Positions 5,692 through 13,028 of a stretch of 13,028 nt of DNA are shown in pieces. The position numbers and the translations under genes are program-made. The stretch covers positions 1 through 13,028 of the forward strand of contig CAZQVB010000067.1 of the NCBI GenBank assembly GCA_964596645.1, given 5' to 3'. Origin of the DNA: CAVQEK01 sp964596645. GTDB taxonomy: Bacteria > Bacteroidota > Bacteroidia > Cytophagales > Cyclobacteriaceae. The stretch's first letter is position 1. Every line of letters starts with the position of its first letter. Below the pieces are notes generated by a model. That model searched no databases, had not been told where the DNA came from, and saw only the letters and a program-made list of their open reading frames with translations.

Positions 5692-6876
5692 TCAGCTTTC
5701 TTCCTTTCGCCACTGTATGTAGGCTTCCAGATCTTTATCGCCCCTACCCGATAGGTTTATTACAGTGATGTCAGATTCGGTAAGCGCCATTTTGCTAATT
5801 GCCGCCAGGGCATGTGCCGACTCTATGGCCGGGATAATGCCTTCCATCCTGCTCAACTCAAATCCGGCCTCCATAGCCTCAGCATCGGTGACGCTATAAA
5901 AAGCCGCGCGGCCGGAGTCGTGCAGGTGTGCGTGCAAGGGTCCTATTCCCGGGTAGTCGAGTCCGGCGGAAATGGAATATGGCTCCGTCACCTGGCCATC
6001 GTCGGTTTGCATAAGCAGGGTTTTGCTGCCGTGCAGCACCCCCGGCCGGCCCAGCACCGTAGTAGCGGCCGATTCGCCGGTGTCATTGCCTTTGCCCGCG
6101 GCTTCTACGGCCACCAGCTTTACGTCCTCGTCATTGAAATAATGATAAAATGCACCGGCGGCATTGCTGCCCCCACCTACGCAGGCCACCACGTAGTCTG
6201 GGTTGTGCCTGCCTTCTTTTTCGTGCAGCTGCATTTTTATTTCTTCACTGATCACCGACTGAAACCGCGCCACCATGTCGGGGTAGGGGTGTGGCCCTAC
6301 CACAGAGCCGATAATGTAGTGCGTGTCTACCGGGTGGTTTATCCAATGCCGCATGGCCTCGTTGGTGGCATCTTTCAGTGTTTTGCTGCCACTGCTGGCT
6401 GGCCTCACTTCTGCACCCAGCAACTTCATGCGCTCTACATTGGGCTTTTGTCGCTTTATATCTACCTCGCCCATATACACCACGCACTCCATACCCATCA
6501 GCGCGCATACGGTAGCGGTAGCCACACCATGCTGTCCGGCACCTGTTTCGGCTATTATTTTTTGCTTGCCAAGCCGCCTGGCCAGCAGTATCTGGCCAAT
6601 GGTATTGTTCACTTTGTGTGCGCCCGTGTGGCACAGGTCTTCGCGTTTCAGATAGATGCCGGTGTTGTACTTTTCAGACAGCCTGGAGGCGAAATACAAA
6701 GGAGTGGGCCGGCCCACGTAGTCTCTGAGCAACTTTCTGAAATCGGCCTGAAAGCCGGCATCATTCCATATTTGCAAATAATTTTCCCTAAGCTCTTCTA
6801 CATTCGGGTATAGCATTTCTGGTATGAATGCCCCTCCAAACCTGCCGTAGTACCCACGTTTATCTACCGCTATCAT
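5692..6876 (-). CDS. trpB: Tryptophan synthase beta subunit
   Basis: This PLP enzyme joins indole and L-serine to make tryptophan. The 394 residues are full length. The PLP lysine is K88 in HTGAHKVNN; E110 in AETGAGQ corresponds to the catalytic glutamate. The phosphate-binding loop GGGSN is at 234-238 and SGRGDKD lies near 376-382. It belongs to the standard TrpB1 type that partners TrpA. The start is 2 nt after the trpF stop. Confidence 0.97.
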   Translation of the reverse strand: MIAVDKRGYYGRFGGAFIPEMLYPNVEELRENYLQIWNDAGFQADFRKLLRDYVGRPTPLYFASRLSEKYNTGIYLKREDLCHTGAHKVNNTIGQILLARRLGKQKIIAETGAGQHGVATATVCALMGMECVVYMGEVDIKRQKPNVERMKLLGAEVRPASSGSKTLKDATNEAMRHWINHPVDTHYIIGSVVGPHPYPDMVARFQSVISEEIKMQLHEKEGRHNPDYVVACVGGGSNAAGAFYHYFNDEDVKLVAVEAAGKGNDTGESAATTVLGRPGVLHGSKTLLMQTDDGQVTEPYSISAGLDYPGIGPLHAHLHDSGRAAFYSVTDAEAMEAGFELSRMEGIIPAIESAHALAAISKMALTESDITVINLSGRGDKDLEAYIQWRKEES

Positions 6877-6878
6877 AT

Positions 6879-7532
6879 CTATTCTTTTATATTTTCTGTT
6901 GTCAATTGCTCCATAAACAGCCTGAGTTGCTCCACGTCTTTAATGCCTGGCGTGCTTTCAAACCGGCTGTTGAGGTCGAGTCCATAAAGCTGCGCATGTT
7001 GCAGATTTTTAATCGCTTCTGCGTCGGCAGGGTCGATGCCACCACTGAGGAAGAAGGGTGTATTCCCTTTGTACTTGCTCAGCACTGCCCAATCAAATTT
7101 TTCACCCGAGCCACCATGGCTTTTTGTGCGGGTGTCGAAAAGTAAAAAATCTGCTATTCCAGAGTAAGGCGCGCAATTGGCAAAGTCAAAATCATTGTCA
7201 ACACCAAATACTTTCATGACGGTATATCCTTCATCTTTCAACCCCTGGCAATAAGCCGGCGACTCCTGGCCGTGCAGTTGCAGGGTATGAATGCCGTGTG
7301 CCCCGGCGCGCTGCCGTACAGTGGCCAATTCTTCATCGACAAATACGCCGACTTTAGTGATTTCGGCCGGAGCATAAAAGATGTCATTTGGCTTGCTCAA
7401 AACAGAACGCCTGGAGGGTGCATAAAAAATAAAGCCAAGCAGCGCTGGTCGCAGTGCGGCTACGGCTTGCATATTGCCGGCATTGGTGATGCCGCATACC
7501 TTTATTTTTAATGGTGCCTCTACACTTTTCAT
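6879..7532 (-). CDS. trpF: Phosphoribosylanthranilate isomerase
   Basis: It isomerises phosphoribosylanthranilate to the CdRP form. I use the ATG at 7532, giving 217 residues starting MKSVEAPLKIKVCGIT. An upstream TTG would add 18 residues overlapping trpC and unlike the family. Catalytic residues are C13 in KVCGIT and D133 in LLFDT. QLHG (85-88), FLSGGIDP (161-168) and GLDLNSRFESTPGIKD (184-199) fit the barrel. The ATGA overlap with the trpC stop indicates translational coupling. trpF and trpC are separate genes here, not fused as in E. coli. Confidence 0.95.
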   Translation of the reverse strand: MKSVEAPLKIKVCGITNAGNMQAVAALRPALLGFIFYAPSRRSVLSKPNDIFYAPAEITKVGVFVDEELATVRQRAGAHGIHTLQLHGQESPAYCQGLKDEGYTVMKVFGVDNDFDFANCAPYSGIADFLLFDTRTKSHGGSGEKFDWAVLSKYKGNTPFFLSGGIDPADAEAIKNLQHAQLYGLDLNSRFESTPGIKDVEQLRLFMEQLTTENIKE

Positions 7533-8341
7533 TGGGTTTGCTGTTTGCTTTCCAGCCGCTTTATTTTTTGAATAAATTCTGCACAAGCCGCTTCGGGCCT
7601 GCTGTGGCTCATGAAATACTCGCCCATTAGAAAGCCCTGAAAACCCGCTTCTTTCAATTGAAGAATGGCCTCCGGTGTGCTGAGGCCACTTTCGGAAATT
7701 TTGACGAATTGAGCCGGTATATGCCGCGCCAGATCCAGCGATGTTTCCAGATACACGCCAAACGTCTTGAGGTCGCGGTTGTTTACACCTACAATATTTA
7801 TGTCATCATTGATGTGTGCCTCCAGCTCTTCCTGATTGTGCACTTCCAGCAGTACTTCCAGTCCAAGGGAGCGAGCCATTTTAGCCAGCGCAGCCGTTTC
7901 ATGGCTTTCCAGTGCTGCGGCGATCAGCAGTATGGCATCGGCGCCGATCGATTTGGCTTCTACTATTTGGTATTCATCTACTATAAAATCTTTGCGCAAA
8001 ATGGGGCAGAAGTTGAACTTACGCGCTGTGCTGAGGTCTTTGTTGCTGCCGCCGAAAAATTTCTCGTCGGTAAGTATGGACAGTGCCGAGGCGCCGGCTT
8101 GCATATAGCCGATGGAGGTGCTTTCCACGTTTACGTGCTTGTTGATGATGCCTTTGGAGGGCGACTTGCGCTTGATCTCGGCAATGATGCCCGATTTGTC
8201 GCTGCGTGTAATATACCTGGTAAGCGATACCGTATGTGAAGGAAAGTAAATGCTTTTTTCTAACAGCTTCACCGGAAATAGTTCCTTCTGCTGTGCTACT
8301 TCTTCTCTTTTATGCGCAATGATTTGTTCTAATATGTCCAT
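7529..8341 (-). CDS. trpC: Indole-3-glycerol phosphate synthase
   Basis: It converts CdRP to indole-3-glycerol phosphate. I use the ATG at 8341, giving 270 residues beginning MDILEQIIAHKREEV; a TTG two codons upstream is possible but unlikely. Family motifs are in order: IIAEIKRKSPSKG (52-64), LSILTDEKFFGGS (87-99), LRKDFIVDEYQ (115-125, containing the catalytic lysine), EVLLEVH (162-168), GVNNRDL (185-191) and SESGL (216-220). It starts 10 nt after the trpD stop and ends in a 4-nt overlap with trpF. Confidence 0.96.
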   Translation of the reverse strand: MDILEQIIAHKREEVAQQKELFPVKLLEKSIYFPSHTVSLTRYITRSDKSGIIAEIKRKSPSKGIINKHVNVESTSIGYMQAGASALSILTDEKFFGGSNKDLSTARKFNFCPILRKDFIVDEYQIVEAKSIGADAILLIAAALESHETAALAKMARSLGLEVLLEVHNQEELEAHINDDINIVGVNNRDLKTFGVYLETSLDLARHIPAQFVKISESGLSTPEAILQLKEAGFQGFLMGEYFMSHSRPEAACAEFIQKIKRLESKQQTQ

Positions 8342-8351
8342 GTGCAACCGT

Positions 8352-9341
8352 TCAGTTTTCTAATAGTTTCTTAAATGACTGCAGCGCTTTACCGGAATGC
8401 AGTGACTCCCGGGCTTTTTCCACAGCTCCCTGCAGGCCCAGCGTCGGCTCGGCGCAGTATAAGGCCATGCCGGCATTGGCCAGCACCACTTCGTTTTGTG
8501 CTGTGGTGCCTTCGCCGCTCAATATATCGTAGAATATTTTGGCCGATTCTTCTATCGTAGCGCCCCCGGATAGTGCTTCTGGAGTGTGCCTTTGCAGGCC
8601 GAGTGCTTCCGGTGTGAGTATGCACTCGCTGCCCGGGCTCACCATCTTAAAAGCCCCGGTGAGCGATATTTCATCATATCCGTCGAGTGCGTGCACCACC
8701 ACAAAATTGGTGTCGGTCTGCTGAAACAGGTAGGCATACAGGCGAGCCAGTTCCAGACTGAATACGCCGGTCATTTGTTTTTTAGGAAATGAAGGGTTCA
8801 CCATGGGGCCCAGCATGTTAAAGAACGTCTTCACGCCAAGCTCTTTGCGCACGGGCGCTACGTTTTTCATGGCGGGGTGAAAGAGCGGAGCATGCAGAAA
8901 ACAGATACCGCTGCGATCGAGGTCACGCATCAGCTTTTCTTCGTCATTGGTAAACTGATGACCAAAATGGGCCAGTAGGTTAGATGATCCGCAGATGGAA
9001 GAGACGCCATTGTTGCCGTGCTTGGCTACGTACTGGCCGGCACCGGCCACCACAAAGGAGGCCAAGGTAGAGATGTTGAAAGTATCTTTGCCATCGCCAC
9101 CGGTACCGCAGAGGTCTATGGCCTGATAGTCGGCGATGCGCAGTGGTATGCAAAGCTCCAACATGGCATCGCGAAAGCCGGCCAGCTCATCTACTGTAAT
9201 GCTGCGCATGAGAAATACAGTAAGAAAGGCAGCCATCTCCGACTGGTTATACTTGCCTTGGGCCAGATTGCCCAGTATTTCCTTTGCCATGTGTCTGTCG
9301 AGCGATTTGTAGTCGAACAGGCTGTTGAGTATTTCTTTCAT
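8352..9341 (-). CDS. trpD: Anthranilate phosphoribosyltransferase
   Basis: It transfers phosphoribose from PRPP to anthranilate. The 329 residues are family length. The PRPP-binding motifs are GTGGD (79-83), NIST (89-92) and KHGN (107-110). The anthranilate-site segment HPAMKNVAPVRKELG (155-169) and the metal-binding DGYDE (220-224) are present. It is a stand-alone protein, not fused to the glutaminase as in enteric bacteria. Its ATG overlaps the trpG stop by 4 nt (ATGA). Confidence 0.97.
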   Translation of the reverse strand: MKEILNSLFDYKSLDRHMAKEILGNLAQGKYNQSEMAAFLTVFLMRSITVDELAGFRDAMLELCIPLRIADYQAIDLCGTGGDGKDTFNISTLASFVVAGAGQYVAKHGNNGVSSICGSSNLLAHFGHQFTNDEEKLMRDLDRSGICFLHAPLFHPAMKNVAPVRKELGVKTFFNMLGPMVNPSFPKKQMTGVFSLELARLYAYLFQQTDTNFVVVHALDGYDEISLTGAFKMVSPGSECILTPEALGLQRHTPEALSGGATIEESAKIFYDILSGEGTTAQNEVVLANAGMALYCAEPTLGLQGAVEKARESLHSGKALQSFKKLLEN

Positions 9342-9943
9342 CTGTGTGATCGATCTTCAGCCACGGGAGCTGTGTGATTAAGCCAATTTTCTATTATTTT
9401 TTTTCCGTGCTCTGTCAGTATGGATTCCGGGTGAAACTGTACGCCATTCACATCGTGCACCGCATGCGTCAGGCCCATTACCACGCCCTCATCGTCCTTG
9501 GCGGTCACTTGCAATTCGTTTTGCACGGTGTGGGCCACTACTGCCCAGGAGTGGTACCGGCAGCATCTGAACCGGGCCGGCATATCGGCAAAAATGTAGG
9601 CGTTGGCGTCAGTGATCTCTACCGGTGTGCCCACGCCGTGCAGCACCTCTTTCATATTGTACAACTCCGCGCCATACACCTCACCGATGGCCTGATGCCC
9701 CAGGCATACGCCCAATATACTCTTAGAAGCACCATAGCGGCGAATCAGGTCCAGCATTATGCCCGCCTCGGAGGGTATGCCAGGCCCGGGCGATAGCAGT
9801 ATTTTGTCGTATTGGTCTACTTCGTCCAATGATATTTTATCGTTGCGATGCACCGCGGTGTGATCGGCATAGCCCAGCTCACGCACTATATGCACCAGGT
9901 TGTAGACGAAAGAGTCGTAGTTGTCGAGTACCAGTATCTTCAT
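9338..9943 (-). CDS. trpG: Anthranilate synthase glutamine amidotransferase subunit
   Basis: This class I glutaminase supplies ammonia to TrpE. The 201 residues contain the full triad: C80 in GVCLGHQ, H171 and E173 in FHPES. SPGPG (51-55) forms the oxyanion region and HG (102-103) and YHSW (130-133) contact glutamine in the family. The same family can serve aminodeoxychorismate synthase (pabA), and one subunit can serve both, but its place 2 nt after trpE fixes its main role here. Confidence 0.95.
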   Translation of the reverse strand: MKILVLDNYDSFVYNLVHIVRELGYADHTAVHRNDKISLDEVDQYDKILLSPGPGIPSEAGIMLDLIRRYGASKSILGVCLGHQAIGEVYGAELYNMKEVLHGVGTPVEITDANAYIFADMPARFRCCRYHSWAVVAHTVQNELQVTAKDDEGVVMGLTHAVHDVNGVQFHPESILTEHGKKIIENWLNHTAPVAEDRSHR

Positions 9944-9945
9944 GA

Positions 9946-11364
9946 TCAGTTTCTTATCTTCTCTGCCTCAACGATGGCCGTGCGCAGTGCGGCTAGTTTG
10001 TTATTTACTTCCTGAAGTTCATTTTCTTCTACCGATTTGGCCACTATACCGGCGCCGGCCTGATAGTAGAGTTGGTTGTTCAGGCTGAGAAAGGAGCGTA
10101 TCATGATGGCATGGTTGAACTCACCGTTGAACCCCAAAAAACCAATGGCCCCACCATATATACCTCGCCTGGTTTTTTCATATTCGTCTATCAGCGTCAT
10201 GGCCTTGTGCTTGGGCGCACCCGACAGTGTACCGGCCGGAAAGGTGTCTGCTACCATTTGCACGGTGTCCGTGTCGCCGCTGAGCCGGCCTACCACCTTG
10301 GACACCAGGTGAAGCACGTGGGAATAAAACTGTACTTCTTTAAATGTTTCCACCGTAACTTCAGAGCCATTTCTGCTCAGGTCGTTGCGTGCCAGGTCTA
10401 CCAGCATCACGTGCTCCGATGTTTCTTTCGGATCATCAGCAAGTTGCTGTGCCAGCTCTGCGTCGGCTTTGTCATTGCCTGTGCGACGGAAGGTGCCGGC
10501 TATGGGATAAATGATGGCCCGGCCGTCGCGGATCACGATCTGTGCCTCGGGCGAAGAGCCAAATATTTTGAAATTGCCGTAGTCGAAATAAAACAGGTAC
10601 GGCGAGGGGTTGATCGATCGGAGCGCGCGGTATACGTTGAACTCGTCGCCCGAAAAGCCGGATTGAAAACGGCGGGAAAGCACGATCTGAAATACATCGC
10701 CCCGAAAACAATGCTCTTTACCTTTTCTCACTATGCGCAAATACTCCTCGTCCTGCAGGTTTGAGCGCTCGTTGTGCTGCCATGTGAAGGTGTAGTGCGG
10801 AAAATTTTTGCTCTGTACCAGATCGCTCAGCGCCTGCAGATTGCCATGGCCATCGTCTTGGTGTGGGGAATGGTCAAATATGTACAGTTCGTTTTTGAAA
10901 TGATTGATGGCGATGATGTTGCGATATACGGCATAGTATATCTCAGGAATGTCATATTCGTCGGTTTTATCATTCGAGAGATTTATGTCTTCAAAATACC
11001 TGACGGCATCGTAGGCGATGTAGCCAAACAGACCATTGGTGATGAACTTAAAATCTTGCCCGGAGGTATGGAACCGCCCTGAGAAACGGGCCAATGCTTT
11101 TACGGCTTCACCTTGTTTCTCTACGGTTTGCTCTTCAGAGGTGCCATCGGGAAGGTGTATGGTGGCTTGGCCATTTTTTACCGAAAAGCTGGCGATGGGG
11201 TTGCAGCAAATATAGCTGTAGCTGTTTTCGTCGCCGTGGTAGTCGGAGCTCTCCAACAGTATGGAATTGGCAAACTTGTCGCGCAATTTGAGGTAAATGC
11301 TCACGGGAGTCACTACATCGGCCAGCAGCTTTACGTAGTTTGTGTTCAGCGTAAAATTCTTCAC
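9946..11364 (-). CDS. trpE: Anthranilate synthase component I
   Basis: It makes anthranilate from chorismate with ammonia from TrpG, the committed step to tryptophan. The 472 residues start at a GTG (11362-11364); no in-frame ATG lies upstream before a stop, and the N-terminus MKNFTLNTNY fits the family. LLESSD (36-41) is the tryptophan feedback-inhibition element, so the enzyme should be inhibited by its end product. Chorismate-binding motifs are PSPYLFY (253-259), GSSPE (269-273), PIAGTFRR (287-294), DLARNDL (323-329), FPAGTLSGAPK (375-385) and GAGIVAKSVEENE (437-449). It is the first structural gene after the attenuator. A 5-codon frame (11361-11375) ends on its start codon as GTGA. Confidence 0.97.
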   Translation of the reverse strand: MKNFTLNTNYVKLLADVVTPVSIYLKLRDKFANSILLESSDYHGDENSYSYICCNPIASFSVKNGQATIHLPDGTSEEQTVEKQGEAVKALARFSGRFHTSGQDFKFITNGLFGYIAYDAVRYFEDINLSNDKTDEYDIPEIYYAVYRNIIAINHFKNELYIFDHSPHQDDGHGNLQALSDLVQSKNFPHYTFTWQHNERSNLQDEEYLRIVRKGKEHCFRGDVFQIVLSRRFQSGFSGDEFNVYRALRSINPSPYLFYFDYGNFKIFGSSPEAQIVIRDGRAIIYPIAGTFRRTGNDKADAELAQQLADDPKETSEHVMLVDLARNDLSRNGSEVTVETFKEVQFYSHVLHLVSKVVGRLSGDTDTVQMVADTFPAGTLSGAPKHKAMTLIDEYEKTRRGIYGGAIGFLGFNGEFNHAIMIRSFLSLNNQLYYQAGAGIVAKSVEENELQEVNNKLAALRTAIVEAEKIRN

Positions 11365-11385
11365 AGGGTTCTCATGGGTATATCA

Positions 11386-11413
11386 ACAAAAAGGCCCGCC
11401 GAACAGCGAGCCC
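11386..11413 (-). terminator. trp attenuator terminator (arms 3:4)
   Basis: On the minus strand GGGCUCGC (11413-11406) pairs with GGCGGGCC (11400-11393) in a stem of seven pairs including one G-U, extendable by G-U pairs at each end, with a loop of 4-6 nt. UUUUUGUUG follows directly. It sits 21 nt before the trpE start, after the leader peptide, so it can only be a premature terminator of the trp operon. The 5' arm GGGCUC can pair alternatively with 11437-11443. Confidence 0.85.
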
Positions 11414-11433
11414 ATTATATTCTATAAGTATTA

Positions 11434-11493
11434 TACAGGTCTCTACATATTCAGCTTTGGAACGCAGTCGCGTGCCACCACCAAAGACCTGTA
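11434..11493 (-). promoter_or_regulatory. trp leader RNA hairpin 1:2 with alternative 2:3 pairing
   Basis: Arm 1, UACAGGUCU (11493-11485), lies just before the three Trp codons and pairs perfectly over 9 bp with arm 2, AGACCUGUA (11442-11434), which lies 8 nt after the leader stop codon. Arm 2 can instead pair, as GAG-A-CCU (11443-11437, one bulged A), with GGGCUC (11413-11408), the 5' arm of the terminator. A ribosome stalled at the Trp codons would cover arm 1 and free arm 2 for 2:3 pairing. A ribosome at the stop codon would cover arm 2 and allow termination. Only six pairs support 2:3, the weakest part of the model. Confidence 0.75.
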
Positions 11494-11513
11494 AATACCG
11501 TTGTTTTTCTCAT
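11451..11513 (-). CDS. trpL: trp operon leader peptide with three consecutive Trp codons
   Basis: This 20-residue peptide, MRKTTVFTGLWWWHATAFQS, carries TGG TGG TGG at codons 11-13 (11483-11475) and ends in TGA at 11453-11451. Tryptophan is the rarest residue, so three in a row in a short frame between the trp promoter and a terminator is strong evidence for a regulatory leader. Its job is to measure charged tRNA-Trp: slow translation at the WWW codons changes the folding of the RNA behind it. The ATG is only 7 nt beyond the -7 promoter element, so its untranslated leader is near zero. It was too short for the reading-frame threshold I was given. The symbol is used by analogy with E. coli; the sequence is not homologous as far as I can tell. 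Confidence 0.88.
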   Translation of the reverse strand: MRKTTVFTGLWWWHATAFQS

Positions 11514-11520
11514 AGCGGGT

Positions 11521-11550
11521 CAAAAATAGAAAAGCACTCATCATTCGCAA
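11521..11550 (-). promoter_or_regulatory. Bacteroidota-type promoter of the trp operon
   Basis: On the minus strand TTG (11548-11550), a 19-nt spacer, then TATTTTTG (11521-11528) match the TTG-N19-TAnnTTTG consensus exactly and with the same spacing as the blaI promoter. The start of transcription should fall about 4-7 nt after the -7 box, at or just before the leader peptide ATG (11513). No repressor operator is obvious around it, in keeping with control by attenuation. Confidence 0.82.
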
Positions 11551-11858
11551 AATCATTTTTCATATTTCTGCGCAACAGCTTCTACGGGTTTTTCTTCGGA
11601 ATTATGGCCAAAAGCAAAATGTTCTTTGGAATAGAATGCGCTATTGCTCGTATATGCTCAAAAGATTTTAAAGCAGGATGTCTGTAAAAAACCTCCAATC
11701 TTTATAAATTAAGCCCGGTTTTAACATTGTCTCCAATTTTTTAACAACGGAAATAAAAAGCGCATTGTGCATTCTATGAGACAACCCGACTGCATGCAGA
11801 TTTTGACGGAAGGCGCTGGCTGCTTACCCACCTACTTTTCACTATAAATGACAAACTC
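11551..11858. other. Intergenic stretch between divergent trp promoter and membrane-protein gene
   Basis: About 308 nt without a supported gene. I see a 10-bp palindrome CTGCATGCAG (11790-11799) and AT-rich sequence. For the plus-strand gene the best -7 candidate is TACTTTTC (11833-11840), one base off TAnnTTTG, but no TTG lies at a proper distance, so its promoter is not identified. A 19-codon minus-strand frame (11668-11727) has nothing to support it. Confidence 0.5.
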
Positions 11859-12764
11859 ATGAAAGAAGATTATGGCTATTTTTTACAGATATGGAATTGG
11901 GTCATGTATGGCCTTACGGCCCTGTCGTTGATTGCGGGTATCGTTCTGTTAATCGTCCACCAACTCCGTATTTCCAGCCTGAAGGAGTATAAGCAGAAAT
12001 ATGACTACCTGAGCACGCATGACGCCAGAATGATATTTTATGCTTTTCTGGCATTTGGTCTGGCCATCACCTTTTATCTGAACAGCCTCTATAACGAAAC
12101 GGCCACCATGAGTCTGCTGTGGTTTTTCGTACGATTCTTCGTGGCCATATGTGGTGGTACACTGGTCATTTATGTCGCCTACCTGATGTTGAAGTACTCC
12201 TATCCCAGCACGCTGGACAAAAAGCTGAAAAAGTGGCGATACAAAACCAGGGTGAACACCAAGACGGGCAACAACATGAAATTGCTGAGCGAAGAGGAGG
12301 AAGATGTGCATCTGGATGAAGGTATGCAGGCTGAAGAAAATGTATTTTCTGTAGACTACGATGTATGGGTAGACGAGGAAACCGGCGATGTGCAAATAGA
12401 AAAATACCCCGGGCATCTGCAGGCACACCAATGCAACAGTTGTGGCTTTCAGACGATGAAACTGAAGAAAGAAGAAATCACCATAGCGCCCACCCAACAA
12501 GAAGAGGGCGAGCTCATCAAAAACTACCAGTGCATCTACTGCAGTGCCAAGCGCTCCAAGACGGTAAAAGTAGCCCGGCTGTCAGAGACTGACGCCAACT
12601 TTAAATTGCCCGAGCATTTGCACTTCAAAGAGGAAGATATGGTGAAGATGGTATCGATAGAAGTGCATATTTCTACAGGGAAGACGCACATTTATGAATT
12701 TTCTACCACCGGTCAGGCGGCAGAGTTTCTCAAGGCATTCAATCTGCAAAACGTCAACGATTAG
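11859..12764 (+). CDS. Membrane protein of unknown function with a zinc-ribbon-like C-terminal domain
   Basis: I do not recognise this 301-residue protein. It has three hydrophobic segments at about 14-34, 57-77 and 87-111. A basic stretch follows (KKLKKWRYKTR, 121-131), which places the long C-terminal part in the cytoplasm. After an acidic linker (144-176), CNSCG (192-196) and CIYC (225-228) form two CxxC knuckles 29 residues apart, suggesting a bound zinc ion. A final domain (about 262-298) has alternating hydrophobic residues. It is the only plus-strand gene and is divergent from the trp operon, with no functional link evident. The start MKEDYG is the only sensible ATG; a five-codon frame (11848-11862) ends on it as ATGA. 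It does not resemble a transporter or an enzyme that I know. Confidence 0.8.
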   Translation: MKEDYGYFLQIWNWVMYGLTALSLIAGIVLLIVHQLRISSLKEYKQKYDYLSTHDARMIFYAFLAFGLAITFYLNSLYNETATMSLLWFFVRFFVAICGGTLVIYVAYLMLKYSYPSTLDKKLKKWRYKTRVNTKTGNNMKLLSEEEEDVHLDEGMQAEENVFSVDYDVWVDEETGDVQIEKYPGHLQAHQCNSCGFQTMKLKKEEITIAPTQQEEGELIKNYQCIYCSAKRSKTVKVARLSETDANFKLPEHLHFKEEDMVKMVSIEVHISTGKTHIYEFSTTGQAAEFLKAFNLQNVND

Positions 12765-12814
12765 GCAGTGGAATCACCAAATGCCAAGCTGATGGTCTGG
12801 GGGTAATGACTTTT

Positions 12815-12996
12815 TGGAAGCATGGGCAAGGGAAAGCTCTACCTGTGATATGGCCATTAAAATGCTTCAAAAGATGCAGGCTATCCGTGGCTGTTCATTC
12901 CTTTTTCAGTTGATGAAAAGGAACGAACCAAAATAAGTTCTATCAAAACAATGCTGTCATGCTCGCTGGGCCAGCCGCACGAAATGGTCTGTGCGT
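12815..12996 (-). repeat. Right copy of the ~182-bp imperfect inverted repeat
   Basis: The reverse complement of this segment matches 141-323, with 29 identical bases at the outer edge (12968-12996) and lower similarity inwards. It begins 51 nt after the stop of the membrane-protein gene. On the plus strand it contains a short frame MKRNEPK-stop; on the minus strand the frame that is open in the left copy is interrupted by TGA TAG. No transposase, target duplication or gene is seen in 12765-13028. Confidence 0.75.
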
Positions 12997-13028
12997 ATTC
13001 TAAGACTTAAGCAATTAAAATAGTACAA

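Noticed and set aside
5642..5713. GTG start for trpA within trpB
   Set aside because: The added 24 residues do not resemble TrpA N-termini; MNRIQSLF at 5641 does.
7533..7586. Upstream TTG start for trpF
   Set aside because: It would overlap trpC by 58 nt and add residues unlike the family; the ATG at 7532 gives the usual ATGA coupling.
11457..11687. 76-codon plus-strand frame
   Set aside because: It runs antisense to the leader peptide and promoter, with no family resemblance or promoter.
11668..11727. 19-codon minus-strand frame with one Trp upstream of the trp promoter
   Set aside because: It lies upstream of the promoter, so it is not on the trp transcript, and has only one Trp codon and no promoter of its own.
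141..12996. Composite transposon or integrative element carrying the trp operon
   Set aside because: The inverted repeats have no transposase or integrase between or beside them, and the cargo is core metabolism.

Overview
This window is chromosomal DNA from a member of the Bacteroidota. Three things point there: two promoters of the phylum's own type (TTG-N19-TAnnTTTG), the BlaI/M56-TonB fusion gene family, and the sequence style of the trp proteins. I cannot place it to genus. All genes but one lie on the minus strand. A run of 10 Ns (4275-4284) shows this is a scaffold with one assembly gap.

Layout from left to right. 1-372 has no gene; it holds repeats: a REP-like hairpin, the left copy of a roughly 182-bp imperfect inverted repeat whose partner lies at 12815-12996, and a short array of degenerate GTGGATTG-like octamers. 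373-3381 (minus) is a three-gene signalling module: a blaI-type repressor and two consecutive membrane proteins that join an M56 (BlaR1-like) metalloprotease to a TonB C-terminal domain. Its promoter (3411-3440) is overlaid by two ACTAA-N4-TTAGT operator dyads. 3454-3790 is a second, larger repeat patch with no gene. 3791-11364 (minus) is a tightly packed tryptophan operon in the order trpE-trpG-trpD-trpC-trpF-trpB-trpA, followed by a DAHP synthase gene. It encodes every step from chorismate to tryptophan plus the first step of the shikimate pathway. 11365-11550 is the trp control region. 11859-12764 (plus) is a membrane protein of unknown function with a cytoplasmic zinc-ribbon-like domain.

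The strongest new observation is in the trp control region. A consensus promoter is followed within 7 nt by the ATG of a 20-residue peptide with three consecutive Trp codons. Behind it lie a 9-bp hairpin (arms 1:2), a possible weaker antiterminator (2:3) and a GC-rich terminator with a U-run (3:4), all before the GTG start of trpE. This is the layout of ribosome-mediated transcription attenuation, here apparently governing seven trp genes and, by read-through, the DAHP synthase gene. The leader peptide appears to be translated from an almost leaderless transcript.

The second point of interest is the BlaI module. One repressor is paired with two protease-TonB fusions, with no penicillin-binding sensor domain and no beta-lactamase nearby. 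One of the fusions ends in a TonB-box-like tail (EEIVVVGY).
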